A stretch of DNA of 64,000 bases from Novosphingobium taihuense. GTDB lineage: Bacteria > Pseudomonadota > Alphaproteobacteria > Sphingomonadales > Sphingomonadaceae. The translations under genes were made by a program, and so were the position numbers. The stretch lies in the NCBI RefSeq assembly GCF_007830315.1, contig NZ_VLKJ01000001.1, forward strand, positions 974,120-1,038,119, written 5' to 3'. Positions 8,553 to 17,650 of this stretch are shown piece by piece; the stretch's first letter is position 1; the number at the start of each line of letters is the position of its first letter. The notes beneath the pieces were generated by a model. That model saw nothing but the letters and a program-made list of their open reading frames with translations, did not search any database and was not told the DNA's origin.

Positions 8553-8813
8553 ATGACGTCGATCACCTTGCCAGCCCGCTGCGATCGCGCCGCTGCCGAA
8601 GCCCTGCTGCCGGAGATGATCGCGGCGCTGGGGTCCGGTGCCCTGCAGATAGACGCGCGTGAGTGCCAACAGATCGGCCAGGCCATGCTGCAACTCCTCG
8701 TCAGTGCCCGCCAGACCGGCGAAGGCGCCGTGATCCTGCCCTCGCGCGCTTTGGAAGACGTGGCCGCGCTTACCGGCCTGACCGACGAACTGTTCTCCGG
8801 AGTGCTGTCATGA
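8553..8813 (+). CDS. Small STAS-domain protein of the chemotaxis operon
   Basis: This 86-residue protein looks like a stand-alone STAS domain (ITLPARCDRAAAEALLPEM at the start, IDARECQQIGQAMLQLLVSARQ in the middle). Such STAS proteins are known at the head of alphaproteobacterial chemotaxis operons, upstream of cheA. The ATG at 8553 was chosen because it has a GGAGGAAGAG site 9 bases upstream and gives only the domain, although the frame is open further upstream. The stop overlaps the cheA start as ATGA, so the two are probably translated together. Its exact role is not established; a binding partner or regulator in the chemosensory complex is inferred. Confidence 0.75.
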   Translation: MTSITLPARCDRAAAEALLPEMIAALGSGALQIDARECQQIGQAMLQLLVSARQTGEGAVILPSRALEDVAALTGLTDELFSGVLS

Positions 8814-11026
8814 CCGCCGAGGAAATCCAGGCCATTTTCTTTGCCGAGTGCGAAGAATCGCTCGAGGCTGCCGAGCAGGGCCTAGCCGCCTGCCGCGAAG
8901 GCACGCAGGACAGCGACACGGTCAACGCCGTGTTCCGCGGTGTCCACTCGATCAAGGGCGGCGCAGGTGCGTTCGGCTATGTCGCGCTGCAGGGCTTCAC
9001 CCACGTCTTCGAAACCCTGCTGTCCGACGTGCGCGACGGCACCGTTCCCATCACCGAATCGCTCACCGACGTTCTCCTGCGTGCACTCGATACGCTGAGC
9101 GATCACGTGACCGCTGCGCGCGATGGCGGCGAACCGCCCGAGGATGGCGCGCTGCTGGCCGAACTGACCGCCGCGATGGCTGCAAATGCCGGCGCGGCGC
9201 CCACAGCTGCACCAGAGCCAACTGCAGCGGCACCGTCCGAACCTGTCGCCGCCGCATCTCCGGAACCTGAGAGCGCCTCCGACGACTTCGATTTCGATCT
9301 CGATCTCGATGCCCTGCTCGACGACATCTCAGGCGAAATCCAACCCGAAGCGCAAGAAGCTGCGGCCGACGCCGGACCGCCCCGCTGGAGCGTGCGACTG
9401 CGCCCGCATTCCGGCGCCATGCGCAATGGCAGCGAGCCACTGCTCATGCTGCGCGAAATGAGCGACCTCGGCGGCCGATGCGACGTCTGCGACGTTTCTT
9501 CGGTGCCCCCGCTCGATTCCTTCGACACCGGCACCGGCTATCTCGGCTGGACCTTTAGCTTTCCCGCCGATGTCAGCGAAGCCAGCGTGCGCGATATCTT
9601 CGACTTCGTGGGCGACGACTGCTCGCTTGCGTTCGGTGCCGACGCCGAGATGCCACCGGTGCAGCATCGCGATGTGGCCACGCCGGCTCCGGCACCGGTC
9701 GCCGCACCAGCAGAACCTGTGCCCACTAAGGCTGCTCCCTCCGTGGCGGTCATGGCCGAGAAGCCCGGCGAGTCCGAAGCTGCCCGGGCCGCTCTTGCTG
9801 CAAACGGCTCTGCCCCGCCCGCGCCCCCTGCGCCGGGGCAGTCCATCCGCATCGAACTGGGCAAACTCGACAAGCTGATCGATGCCGTGGGCGAGTTGGT
9901 CATTGCCCAGGCGATGATGGCACAACGTCTTGCCGGGCAAGGCCTCGCCGTCGCCGAGGAGATGGCGATGATCGAGGGGCTGACGCGCGACATCCAGGAG
10001 TCCGCGATGTCGATTCGCGCGCAACCGATCGGCTCGGTGTTCAGCCGCGTGCCGCGCATCCTGCGCGAACTGGCCTCGTCCACCGGCAAGCATGTCCGCC
10101 TGGAAGTTTCGGGCGAAAGCACCGAACTCGACAAGACCGTGATCGAACGGCTCGGTGAGCCGCTCACCCACCTGATCCGCAACGCGGTCGATCACGGCAT
10201 CGAACCTGCCGACGAGCGCATCGCTGCGGGCAAGACCGCCGAAGGCACGTTGACCCTGTCGGCGGAGCACCGCTCGGGCCGCATTCTCATCCGCATCGGT
10301 GATGACGGCAAGGGAATCGACCGGGAACGCGTGCTGGCAAAGGCCATCGAGAAGGGTCTCGTTACCGCCGATACAGTCCTGTCCAAGGAAGAGATCGACC
10401 TGCTGATCTTCGCGCCGGGCTTTTCGACCGCGCAACAGGTCTCGAACATCTCGGGCCGCGGCGTCGGCATGGATGTCGTTCGCCAGAACGTGAAGGATCT
10501 GGGCGGGCGCATCACCATCGATTCCGAACCCGGCAAGGGCACCACCTTCACGCTTACCCTGCCGCTCACCCTCGCGATTTCCGACGGCATGGTCGTCAAC
10601 GTCGGTGACCAGACGCTCGTCGTCCCGCTTGCCAACGTGGTCGAGAGTCTCCGTCCAGAACCGCACGAAGTGCAGGGTCTTGGCGCGAATCGCAGCATGA
10701 TCAACGTGCGTGGCCGCTTCATTCCGGTCATCTCGCTGGCCCAGTCGGTCGGCGCCGCGCAGGCCGTTTGTGACCCGCGCGAGGCTGTGCTGATCGTGGT
10801 CGAAACCGAAGGCGCTGGCCGCGCCGCGCTGATGGTCGATGCGATCTGCGACCAGCGCCAGGTGGTGATCAAGAGCCTCGACACCCACTACCGCTCGGTC
10901 GAAGGCGTCGCAGGGGCAACCATCCTCGGCGATGGCCGCGTGGCGCTCATCGTCGATGTCGACAGCCTCGTCTCGCGCAGCCTCGCATCCACAGGCGCTG
11001 CTGCCAGCCTGGCCGAAGCCGCATGA
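8810..11026 (+). CDS. cheA: Chemotaxis histidine kinase CheA
   Basis: The 738-residue kinase has the full CheA order. The HPt domain (about 1-105) carries phospho-acceptor His46 in VHSIKGGAGAFG. A P2-like domain (about 190-300) is flanked by long Ala/Pro/Glu-rich linkers. The dimerisation segment starts near 345 (LGKLDKLIDAVGELV). The ATPase domain has its N box HLIRNAVDHGIEP near 454, DDGKGID near 503 and GRGVGMDVVR near 549, and a C-terminal CheW-like coupling domain runs from about 590 to 735. It receives signals from receptors through CheW and phosphorylates CheY and CheB. The ATG overlaps the STAS stop, and the stop overlaps the cheR start. Confidence 0.97.
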   Translation: MTAEEIQAIFFAECEESLEAAEQGLAACREGTQDSDTVNAVFRGVHSIKGGAGAFGYVALQGFTHVFETLLSDVRDGTVPITESLTDVLLRALDTLSDHVTAARDGGEPPEDGALLAELTAAMAANAGAAPTAAPEPTAAAPSEPVAAASPEPESASDDFDFDLDLDALLDDISGEIQPEAQEAAADAGPPRWSVRLRPHSGAMRNGSEPLLMLREMSDLGGRCDVCDVSSVPPLDSFDTGTGYLGWTFSFPADVSEASVRDIFDFVGDDCSLAFGADAEMPPVQHRDVATPAPAPVAAPAEPVPTKAAPSVAVMAEKPGESEAARAALAANGSAPPAPPAPGQSIRIELGKLDKLIDAVGELVIAQAMMAQRLAGQGLAVAEEMAMIEGLTRDIQESAMSIRAQPIGSVFSRVPRILRELASSTGKHVRLEVSGESTELDKTVIERLGEPLTHLIRNAVDHGIEPADERIAAGKTAEGTLTLSAEHRSGRILIRIGDDGKGIDRERVLAKAIEKGLVTADTVLSKEEIDLLIFAPGFSTAQQVSNISGRGVGMDVVRQNVKDLGGRITIDSEPGKGTTFTLTLPLTLAISDGMVVNVGDQTLVVPLANVVESLRPEPHEVQGLGANRSMINVRGRFIPVISLAQSVGAAQAVCDPREAVLIVVETEGAGRAALMVDAICDQRQVVIKSLDTHYRSVEGVAGATILGDGRVALIVDVDSLVSRSLASTGAAASLAEAA

Positions 11027-11892
11027 GCCTGATGGATGCTCTCGATGCCTCGATGCCCGGAGTCAGTCCCGGCGTATTCGACGAGGCAGATTTCCGCGCG
11101 ATCTCCGAGATCGCCCATGCCGAGGCCGGCATCGTCCTGGCTGCCGGCAAGGCGATGCTGGTCTATTCGCGCATCTCTCCGCTGGTCCGCGATTCGGGCT
11201 GCGCCACCTTCAGCGCCTATGTCATGCGCATCCGTGAGGACGCGACCGAGCGCCAGAAGGCGATCTGCGCCCTGACCACAAACCACACGTTCTTCTACCG
11301 CGAAGCTCACCACTTCGAACATTTCGCCCGAGAGGTGCGCAATGGCTACCTCAACCGGCTCCAGAGCGGCGGCAAGATCCGCCTGTGGTCGGCAGGTTGT
11401 TCAAGTGGCGAGGAAACATGGTCGCTGCTGATGACGCTGCTCGGCGAGGATACCTCGCAAGGTGCCGCCATTGCCCGCAAGGACTTGCGCCTGCTGGCCA
11501 GCGACATCGCGACCCACGCGGTGAACAAGGCGCGCGCCGCAACCTATCGCACCGAGGACCTCAAGCCGGTGCCGGATGGCTTGCGCCGGGCATGGACGCG
11601 CAGCACGGGCGATGAAACCGTGATCGCGCCCGAAGTCCAGCAGATCGCGCGCTTCCGCATTCTCAACCTGCTGGGCGAATGGCCGATGCAGGGGCAGTTC
11701 GACACGATCTTCTGCCGCAACGTCATGATCTATTTCGATGGCCCGACCAAGGAGCGTCTCGTCGCGCGCTTTGCCGAAAAGCTCGCGCCCGGAGGCTGGC
11801 TTTACATCGGCCACTCCGAACGTGTCACCGGCCCCGCGCTCGACCTGCTCACGACCCAGGGTCCCACCATCTATCGCAAGAGGGCCGCATGA
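11023..11892 (+). CDS. cheR: Chemotaxis receptor methyltransferase CheR
   Basis: This 289-residue SAM-dependent glutamate methyltransferase has an N-terminal helical domain (about 20-95, ending TNHTFFYRE) and a Rossmann domain with the SAM site LWSAGCSSGEE at 121-131. Further CheR motifs are FRILNLLGEWP, FDTIFCRNVMIYFD and GWLYIGHSE. It methylates receptor glutamates for adaptation, opposed by CheB. It overlaps both cheA (ATGA) and cheB2 (ATGA). Confidence 0.96.
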   Translation: MSLMDALDASMPGVSPGVFDEADFRAISEIAHAEAGIVLAAGKAMLVYSRISPLVRDSGCATFSAYVMRIREDATERQKAICALTTNHTFFYREAHHFEHFAREVRNGYLNRLQSGGKIRLWSAGCSSGEETWSLLMTLLGEDTSQGAAIARKDLRLLASDIATHAVNKARAATYRTEDLKPVPDGLRRAWTRSTGDETVIAPEVQQIARFRILNLLGEWPMQGQFDTIFCRNVMIYFDGPTKERLVARFAEKLAPGGWLYIGHSERVTGPALDLLTTQGPTIYRKRAA

Positions 11893-12944
11893 CCATTCGC
11901 GTCGTCATCGTCGAGGATTCGCCAACCATGCGCGCGATTCTCACCAACCGGCTGAGCAAGGAGCACGACATCGAAGTCGTGGCTGCTGCGGCCAATGCCG
12001 CCGAAGGGCGCCAGATGATCCGCGAGCTCGATCCCGATGTGGTCACGCTCGACATCGAGATGCCCGGCATGAACGGCCTCGATTTCCTTGCCAAGATCAT
12101 GGAGCTGCGTCCCACCCCGGTGATCATCGTCTCCGGCTCGACCCAGCAGGGCAACGAGATGACCGCCCGTGCGCTCGCGCTGGGCGCAGTCGATTGCTAC
12201 GCCAAATCAGGCGGCGGCACAGGTCTCGATGATGCCGGCAAGCTTGCGCAGATGATCCGCGAGGCCGCAAAGGTCCAGTTTCCCGCCCGCGCGCCGCAGC
12301 CGAGCGTTCAGGCTATTCGTCAGGCTGCCCGCCCCGCGAGCACCGTGGCCAACGAAGCGCGCTCCCTGCTGTCCGATCGCCCGGCCCTGATCGCCATCGG
12401 CTCGTCCACTGGCGGAGTAGAGGCGCTGCAGACGGTGCTGGCAGGCTTCCCGGTCGACTGCCCGCCGACCGTCATCGTCCAGCACATCAACGCCCGCTTC
12501 GCCCCCGCCGTAGCGCGCACGCTCGACCAGTCCTGCCCGCCACGCATCCTCGTTGCCGAGCCCGACATGCCGCTCAAGGACGGCCACGTCTATATCGCCC
12601 CCGGTGACGACAGGCACCTCTCGCTCGGCGGCAGTTCTTCCTTTCACTGCAAGCTGCGCAGCGGCCCACCGGTGTCTGGCCACCAGCCCAGCGTCGATGT
12701 GCTGTTCGCTTCGGTTGCCAAAGTCGTCGGCGCCCGTGCAGTCGGCATCCTGCTGACCGGCATGGGTGCAGATGGGGCGCAAGGCCTGCTCGCCATGGCG
12801 CAGAAGGGCGCGCGCACCATCGCGCAGGACGAGGCCACCTGCACCGTGTTCGGCATGCCGCGCGCCGCAATAAACCTCGGCGCTGCCCGGATTGTCGCGC
12901 CATTGGGCGCGATCGCACGCCACGCCTTCAGCAAGGCCGCCTGA
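11889..12944 (+). CDS. cheB: Chemotaxis receptor methylesterase/deamidase CheB (canonical copy)
   Basis: The 351-residue protein has an N-terminal receiver domain (Asp55 in LDIEMPG) and a C-terminal methylesterase with the complete triad: Ser173 in GSSTGG, His199 in VQH and Asp295 in GMGADG. The conserved GHQPS stretch is present at 264-268. The start is the ATG overlapping the cheR stop; a longer open frame upstream is only the shadow of cheR. This copy keeps every catalytic residue that the minus-strand CheB1 has lost, so it should be the working esterase. Confidence 0.97.
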   Translation: MTIRVVIVEDSPTMRAILTNRLSKEHDIEVVAAAANAAEGRQMIRELDPDVVTLDIEMPGMNGLDFLAKIMELRPTPVIIVSGSTQQGNEMTARALALGAVDCYAKSGGGTGLDDAGKLAQMIREAAKVQFPARAPQPSVQAIRQAARPASTVANEARSLLSDRPALIAIGSSTGGVEALQTVLAGFPVDCPPTVIVQHINARFAPAVARTLDQSCPPRILVAEPDMPLKDGHVYIAPGDDRHLSLGGSSSFHCKLRSGPPVSGHQPSVDVLFASVAKVVGARAVGILLTGMGADGAQGLLAMAQKGARTIAQDEATCTVFGMPRAAINLGAARIVAPLGAIARHAFSKAA

Positions 12945-12945
12945 T

Positions 12946-13503
12946 ATGAGTGCCGAACTTCCCATCCCCGGCACGCCGCCACTCGAACGCATCACCGTGA
13001 TGCAGGGACAGGCCCTGGCCAGCGCCAGCGCTTCGGTCGAATACTCGACCGTGCTCGGCTCATGCGTCGCCACCTGCCTCTACGACCCGGAAGCGCACGT
13101 CGGCGGCATGAACCACTTCCTGCTGTCCGAACCGCCCGCCAATCTCCCCGGCACCCAGGTCGATGAGCATTACGGCGTCTATCTGATGGAATTGCTGGTC
13201 AACCAGATGCTCGGTCGCGGGGCCCGCAAGGCCAATCTCAAGGCGCATCTCTACGGCGGTGCCAACGTCAACCGCAACATGATGCGCATTGGCACGATGA
13301 ATGCCGAGTTCGCGCGCGAATTCCTCCGGCGCGAAGGAATTGCCCTGATGCGCGAGGATCTTGGCGGCATCAATGCCCGCCGCGTCGATTTCCGCCCGGC
13401 ATCGGGCCAGGTCCGCCTCCGCACGGTGGAAGACCGGTTCGCGCCATCTGTCCAGCCAACCCCACGCCCGCCCGTATCCCGCGGCGACGTCGAACTGTTC
13501 TGA
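12946..13503 (+). CDS. cheD: Chemoreceptor glutamine deamidase CheD
   Basis: This 185-residue protein has the CheD fold signatures: the nucleophile Cys40 in VLGSCVATCLYD, His57 in GGMNHFLL, and AHLYGGANV near 97. It deamidates receptor glutamines and can link to CheY-P levels through CheC in some bacteria; no CheC is seen here. The ATG follows the cheB stop by one base. The C-terminal 25 residues are a Pro/Arg-rich tail. Confidence 0.95.
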   Translation: MSAELPIPGTPPLERITVMQGQALASASASVEYSTVLGSCVATCLYDPEAHVGGMNHFLLSEPPANLPGTQVDEHYGVYLMELLVNQMLGRGARKANLKAHLYGGANVNRNMMRIGTMNAEFAREFLRREGIALMREDLGGINARRVDFRPASGQVRLRTVEDRFAPSVQPTPRPPVSRGDVELF

Positions 13504-13526
13504 TCTTCGAGAAGCGAGTCCCACCC

Positions 13527-13898
13527 ATGAACAACACCACCCGGATTCTTACCGTAGACGACAGCCCGTCCATGCGGGCGCTCCTCAACCATGCCCTTTC
13601 GGGGCATGGCTTCGACGTATCGCAAGCCGAGGACGGCATGGCCGCGCTCGACTGGCTGGCGATGAACGAGGTCGACGTCGTCATCACCGACATCAACATG
13701 CCACGCCTCGACGGTTTCGGCCTGATCGAACGCCTTCGCGAGGGCAGCCGCCACCGCGACCGTCCGATCCTAGTCCTGACCACCGAAAGCTCGGACGAGA
13801 AGAAGGCCCGTGCCCGCGCGGCGGGGGCCACTGGCTGGATCGTCAAACCCTTCGATCCCGAAAAGCTCGTCGCCGCCGTCCGGCGGGTATCCCACTGA
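13527..13898 (+). CDS. cheY: Chemotaxis response regulator CheY
   Basis: This 123-residue single-domain receiver has the acidic pair DD at 11-12, phospho-acceptor Asp55 in ITDINMP, the conserved Thr in LVLTTESS (about 87-88) and Lys in VKPFDP (about 107). It lies in the che operon 23 bases after cheD, with its own GAGAAGCGAG-like ribosome site. The switch target FliM in this window lacks the usual docking peptide, so how this CheY reaches the motor is open. Confidence 0.93.
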   Translation: MNNTTRILTVDDSPSMRALLNHALSGHGFDVSQAEDGMAALDWLAMNEVDVVITDINMPRLDGFGLIERLREGSRHRDRPILVLTTESSDEKKARARAAGATGWIVKPFDPEKLVAAVRRVSH

Positions 13899-13921
13899 TA
13901 TTTCTTGAGAGGAGTCCGACC

Positions 13922-14365
13922 ATGCTGCGCGAACTGATCACCTTCGAGGTTGAAGGACAGGTCTTCGGCCTCGACATCATGGCCATCCGCGAGATTCGCG
14001 CCTGGTCGCCCACCACGCGCCTGCCGCGCGTGCCGTCCTATGTCGCCGGGGTGGTGAACCTGCGGGGCACCGTTCTTCCGGTGGTCGACCTCGCCGCCCG
14101 CCTAGGGTGGCGTGCCACCGAAGCCACGCCGCGCCACGCGATCATCGTTACCCAGCAGGGCGCGCAGATCTCTGGCTGGATCGTAGATTCGGTAAGCGAC
14201 ATCGTGACGCTCGATAGCGATGCGCTGCAGCCACCGCCGCCCAGTGCCTCGGGCGACACCGTGGTCCCCTTCCTTGAAGGTCTGGCCGCGATCGAAGACC
14301 GCATGGTCATGGTCCTCAACCTCGCCGCGCTTTCCGATGGCGCCCAAGTCGCCGAAGCAGCCTGA
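13922..14365 (+). CDS. cheW: Chemotaxis coupling protein CheW
   Basis: This 147-residue protein consists of one CheW domain: LITFEVEGQVFGLDIMAIREI, then YVAGVVNLRGTVLPVVDLAARLG, and later GWIVDSVSDIV. It couples CheA to receptors. The ATG was chosen because it is preceded by GAGAGGAGTCC and starts the domain directly; the frame is open far upstream, but only as a shadow of cheD and cheY. Confidence 0.95.
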   Translation: MLRELITFEVEGQVFGLDIMAIREIRAWSPTTRLPRVPSYVAGVVNLRGTVLPVVDLAARLGWRATEATPRHAIIVTQQGAQISGWIVDSVSDIVTLDSDALQPPPPSASGDTVVPFLEGLAAIEDRMVMVLNLAALSDGAQVAEAA

Positions 14366-14384
14366 GCCCAGGGAGGGCATGCCC

Positions 14385-14636
14385 ATGGCGCAAGCCACCC
14401 ATCGCCAGATAGCGGTCGTGCTCGACGAGCTGGCAGAGGAAGTCGAAGCGCTTGGCGCCGCCCTGTGCGACGACATGAGCGTGGCAATAAATCACATGGA
14501 CAAGCTGCAGGCCATCGACCTCATCGCGCAGAAGCAGCGCTCGCTCGCTCGCCTGTTGCTCGCCGATCGCCCGGCCGACGCCATAGAGCGCATCGCGATC
14601 GACGTGTTACGCGACAGGATGCGTCTCTCGGGCTGA
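14385..14636 (+). CDS. Small helical protein ending the chemotaxis operon, function unknown
   Basis: This 83-residue, probably all-helical protein (LDELAEEVEALGAALCDD, then AIDLIAQKQRSLARLLLADR) lies 19 bases after cheW with a clear AGGGAGGG ribosome site, which favours the ATG at 14385 over the one 6 bases earlier. No family was recognised. Its position at the end of the operon suggests a chemotaxis accessory part, but this is inference only. Confidence 0.7.
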   Translation: MAQATHRQIAVVLDELAEEVEALGAALCDDMSVAINHMDKLQAIDLIAQKQRSLARLLLADRPADAIERIAIDVLRDRMRLSG

Positions 14637-14698
14637 CGCTGATCGACGAAAGGCTTTGGTCGGCCTGCGGATGTCGTTGGTCGAGGTCTCCACGCCAC

Positions 14699-14725
14699 CC
14701 CTGCCGACTTGCGTCATCGGCAGGG
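14699..14725 (+). terminator. Hairpin at the end of the che operon, touching the next start codon
   Basis: A perfect 9-base stem (CCCTGCCGA / TCGGCAGGG) has a 9-base loop. It lies 63 bases after the last che gene and ends one base before the ATG of the TonB-dependent receptor. There is no T-run. It may end the che transcript, or it may cover the purine-rich ribosome site of the receptor gene. Confidence 0.5.
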
Positions 14726-14726
14726 C

Positions 14727-16826
14727 ATGAGGTTTCCGAAGAAACATTTTTCGCTTCTGGCCAGCACTGCGCTCATCGCGCTCTCGCTACCGGCGCACGC
14801 CGACGAGGCGGCGCCCGAAACGACTCCGCCCGCTGCCCAGACGGCCGGTAATCGGGCCACCTTCACGCCCAAGGACTTCGATCGCTTCGCCCCGCGCAAC
14901 GCGCTCGACATGCTCCGTCAGGTTCCCGGCTTCACCATTCGCGAGGGCGAGGAAGCACGCGGGCTGGGTCAGGCCAGCGGCAATGTCCTCGTCAACTCCA
15001 AGCGCCTGTCCTCCAAGTCGGACGACATCTGGACCCAGCTCTCGCGCATCCCGGCATCCACGGTCGAACGGATCGAACTGGTCGATGGCGCAACGCTCGA
15101 CATTCCGGGCCTGACCGGGCAGGTCGCCAATGTCGTCGCCCGTTCATCCAGTTTCTCCGGGCAGTTCCGCTATAGCCCTGAATTCCGCCCGCACTATGCC
15201 GATCCCCGCTTCACCAACGGCGAAGTCTCGGTTTCCGGGCGCACGGGGCCGGTGGAATACACGGTCAGCCTCACCAACAACGCCAATCGCGGTGCAGCGG
15301 GTGGCCCCACGATCATCACCGACCGCACCGGCGCGGTGATCCAGACGCGCGAGGACGTGGTCAAGGCCAACCGCGATGACCCGAAGCTGGCCGTGCGACT
15401 GACAATCGAAGGCCCCGGCTCCTCGGTTGCCAATCTCAACGGCTCGTTCCAGCGCGTACCCCGCCATTTTACCGAACATTCAGTGCGCACCAATACGGAC
15501 GGCAGCGTTGTGGTGCGCGACCTGCTCGACAAGTCCTCGGCCCGCAACTGGGAGATCGGTGGAGACTACGAGTTCGCCCTCGGCCCCGGTCGCCTCAAGC
15601 TGATCGGCCTCAACCGTGAAGAGCATGAGCCATACAGCCAGCAGGTCGTCACCACTTTCGACGATGGTTCACCCGCCGTTGGTGACCGCTTTGCCCAGAC
15701 CGGCGACAGCTCCGAACGCATCGTGCGCGGCGAATACTCGTGGAAGATGCTCGGCGGCGATTGGCAGCTTGCAGGCGAAGGCGCATTCAATTCCCTGCGC
15801 AACGTTGCCAGCCTCGCAGAGCTCGACGCCGACGGCCAGTTCGTCGATGTGCCCTTCCCCGAAGGAACCGGCGGAGTGAAGGAAGACCGCTACGATGCCA
15901 GCCTCTCGTTCAGCCGCCCACTTTCGAAAACGCTGACGCTCCAACTGATCGCAGGGGCCGAAAAGTCCACGCTGATGCAGACCGGCGCCACCGGTCCCGA
16001 AGGCAACCTCAGCCGCTCGTTCTTCCGCCCGAAGGGTTCGCTCTCGCTGGGCTGGAAGGCGGCGAAGAGCCTCGACGTGTCGTTCAAGATCAAGCGCTCG
16101 GTCGGCCAGCTCTCGTTCTACGATTTCCTCGCCCGCCGCTTCCTCGATGATGGCAACGCCAACAGCGGCAACGCCGATCTTGTGCCGCAGCAGGACTGGT
16201 CTGCCGAACTCGAACTCAACCGCACGTTCGGAAAGCTGGGCTCAACCAAGCTGCGCCTCGTCGGCCGCAACGTGCAGGATTACGTGACGATCGTGCCCAT
16301 CGGCGCAAATGGCGAATCCATCGGCAACGTCGGCTCGGCGCGCGAACGGCAGATCGTCAGCAACACCACGCTCCAGTTCGACCCGCTTGGCTGGAAGGGC
16401 GCGAGGCTCGACCTCAATGTCGAACTGACATTCACCAAGCTGCGCGATCCGTTCGATCCGGCAAACCATATTCCTTATGGCGGCATCACCGACCGCTACT
16501 GGGAACTGAGCTTCCGCCAGGACTTTCAGGGTACCGACTGGGCCGCTGGCGCATCGTACGAATACAACCACCAGTCGCTCTACCACCGCCGCTTCGAGCG
16601 TGGCCGCGCCTTCGAAGGTCCGGTTTTCGCCGGCGTCTACATCGAGCACAAGGACGTGTTTGGTCTGACCGTCAAGGCGAGCGCCAATAACCTTCTGAAC
16701 GGCCGTCAACGCTGGGACCGCGAAGTCTTCGCCGGCCCACGCCCCAACTCCCCCATCGCCTTCGTCGAGACCCGCGACCGCCTGATCGGCCCGATCTTTA
16801 CGCTGACCGTGAAGGGGAGTATTTGA
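14727..16826 (+). CDS. TonB-dependent outer membrane receptor
   Basis: This 699-residue protein has a basic start and signal peptide (MRFPKKHFSLLASTALIALS, cleaved after PAHA), a plug domain (about 45-150: NALDMLRQVPGFTIREGEEA, VERIELVDGA) and a beta-barrel ending in the aromatic-poor strand LTVKGSI. It resembles sphingomonad TonB-dependent receptors that lack an obvious siderophore label, so the substrate is unknown. A TTG at 14709 is in frame, but the ATG at 14727 gives a normal signal peptide. The gene stands alone between the che operon and a GST, with no TonB, ABC transporter or sensor beside it. Confidence 0.88.
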   Translation: MRFPKKHFSLLASTALIALSLPAHADEAAPETTPPAAQTAGNRATFTPKDFDRFAPRNALDMLRQVPGFTIREGEEARGLGQASGNVLVNSKRLSSKSDDIWTQLSRIPASTVERIELVDGATLDIPGLTGQVANVVARSSSFSGQFRYSPEFRPHYADPRFTNGEVSVSGRTGPVEYTVSLTNNANRGAAGGPTIITDRTGAVIQTREDVVKANRDDPKLAVRLTIEGPGSSVANLNGSFQRVPRHFTEHSVRTNTDGSVVVRDLLDKSSARNWEIGGDYEFALGPGRLKLIGLNREEHEPYSQQVVTTFDDGSPAVGDRFAQTGDSSERIVRGEYSWKMLGGDWQLAGEGAFNSLRNVASLAELDADGQFVDVPFPEGTGGVKEDRYDASLSFSRPLSKTLTLQLIAGAEKSTLMQTGATGPEGNLSRSFFRPKGSLSLGWKAAKSLDVSFKIKRSVGQLSFYDFLARRFLDDGNANSGNADLVPQQDWSAELELNRTFGKLGSTKLRLVGRNVQDYVTIVPIGANGESIGNVGSARERQIVSNTTLQFDPLGWKGARLDLNVELTFTKLRDPFDPANHIPYGGITDRYWELSFRQDFQGTDWAAGASYEYNHQSLYHRRFERGRAFEGPVFAGVYIEHKDVFGLTVKASANNLLNGRQRWDREVFAGPRPNSPIAFVETRDRLIGPIFTLTVKGSI

Positions 16827-16883
16827 GCTTCAAGGGGTCTCCCGTCCTTGACCCGCTGCGCCTCCCCGCGCAAAGCTTGAGGG

Positions 16884-17555
16884 ATGTGGCAGCTTCATCA
16901 ATTCCCCCTTTGTCCGTTCTCTCGCAAAGTCCGCCTCCTGCTCAGCGAGAAGGGCGTGGCCTATGATCTCGTGCGGGAGAATCCGTGGGAGCGGACCGAG
17001 GCGTTCGGGAAGCTGAGCCCCGCCCATCGCACGCCAGCGATCCACAATCCCGACCGTGGCGTCATCCTCGCCGACAGTCGGGCGATCTGCGAGTACTTCG
17101 AGGAGACCGTCGACAAGTCGCCGATGATCAACGGCACGGCGGTAAATCGTGCGGAAATCCGCCGACTGGTCGCGCTGTTCGACGAGAATTTCTACGCCGA
17201 CGTGACCCTGCCGTTGCTGGAAGAGCGGATGAAGAAGCGGCTGGTCTATCGCAGCCCGCCCGACAGCAAGCGTCTGCGCGATTCAATGCGGCTGGCCGAT
17301 GAGCATTTGTATTATATCGATTATCTGATCGACAACCGCCCGTGGCTTGCCGGTTCGACGATGAGCCTGGCCGATCTTGCCGCAGCCGCGCAGATCTCGG
17401 TCGCCGACTATCTTGGCGGCATCGACTGGTCGGGGCACGAGCAGGCGCGCAGCTGGTATTCGGTGTTCAAGAGCCGCCCCAGCTTCCGCCCGCTCCTGTC
17501 AGAACGCATGGACGTGATCCAGCCGCCGAGCCACTATGCGGACGTGAACGCGTGA
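16884..17555 (+). CDS. Glutathione S-transferase family protein
   Basis: The 223-residue protein has an N-terminal thioredoxin-fold GST domain with CPFSRKV at 10-16, a likely Cys/Ser active site in place of Tyr, and ESRAI-like DSRAICEYFEE for glutathione binding. The helical C-terminal domain includes RPWLAGSTMSLADLAAAAQ. The ATG has GAGGG directly upstream. The CPFS motif is typical of Cys-type (omega/beta-like or stringent starvation-like) GSTs. The substrate cannot be told. Confidence 0.85.
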   Translation: MWQLHQFPLCPFSRKVRLLLSEKGVAYDLVRENPWERTEAFGKLSPAHRTPAIHNPDRGVILADSRAICEYFEETVDKSPMINGTAVNRAEIRRLVALFDENFYADVTLPLLEERMKKRLVYRSPPDSKRLRDSMRLADEHLYYIDYLIDNRPWLAGSTMSLADLAAAAQISVADYLGGIDWSGHEQARSWYSVFKSRPSFRPLLSERMDVIQPPSHYADVNA

Positions 17556-17559
17556 CGGG

Positions 17560-17650
17560 TTTTCCAACTCACCCCTAACTCACCCCCAACTCTCGGGGGC
17601 AAAGCGGCAACTCTCCTGAACTCCCCCTCAACTCCGGGGGGCAAAGTCAC
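17560..17650. repeat. Short imperfect direct repeat in the gap between GST and the epimerase
   Basis: The 91-base gap between convergent genes holds repeated units of the type CTCACCCC(T/C)AACT and two copies of (G)GGGGGCAAAG. It is probably a decayed intergenic repeat, with possible weak hairpins serving as terminators for both genes. Confidence 0.4.

Noticed and set aside
9329..10888. 519-codon minus-strand frame opposite cheA
   Set aside because: Composition (His/Asp/Arg/Gln-rich) is that of an antisense frame, and the plus strand encodes a complete CheA.
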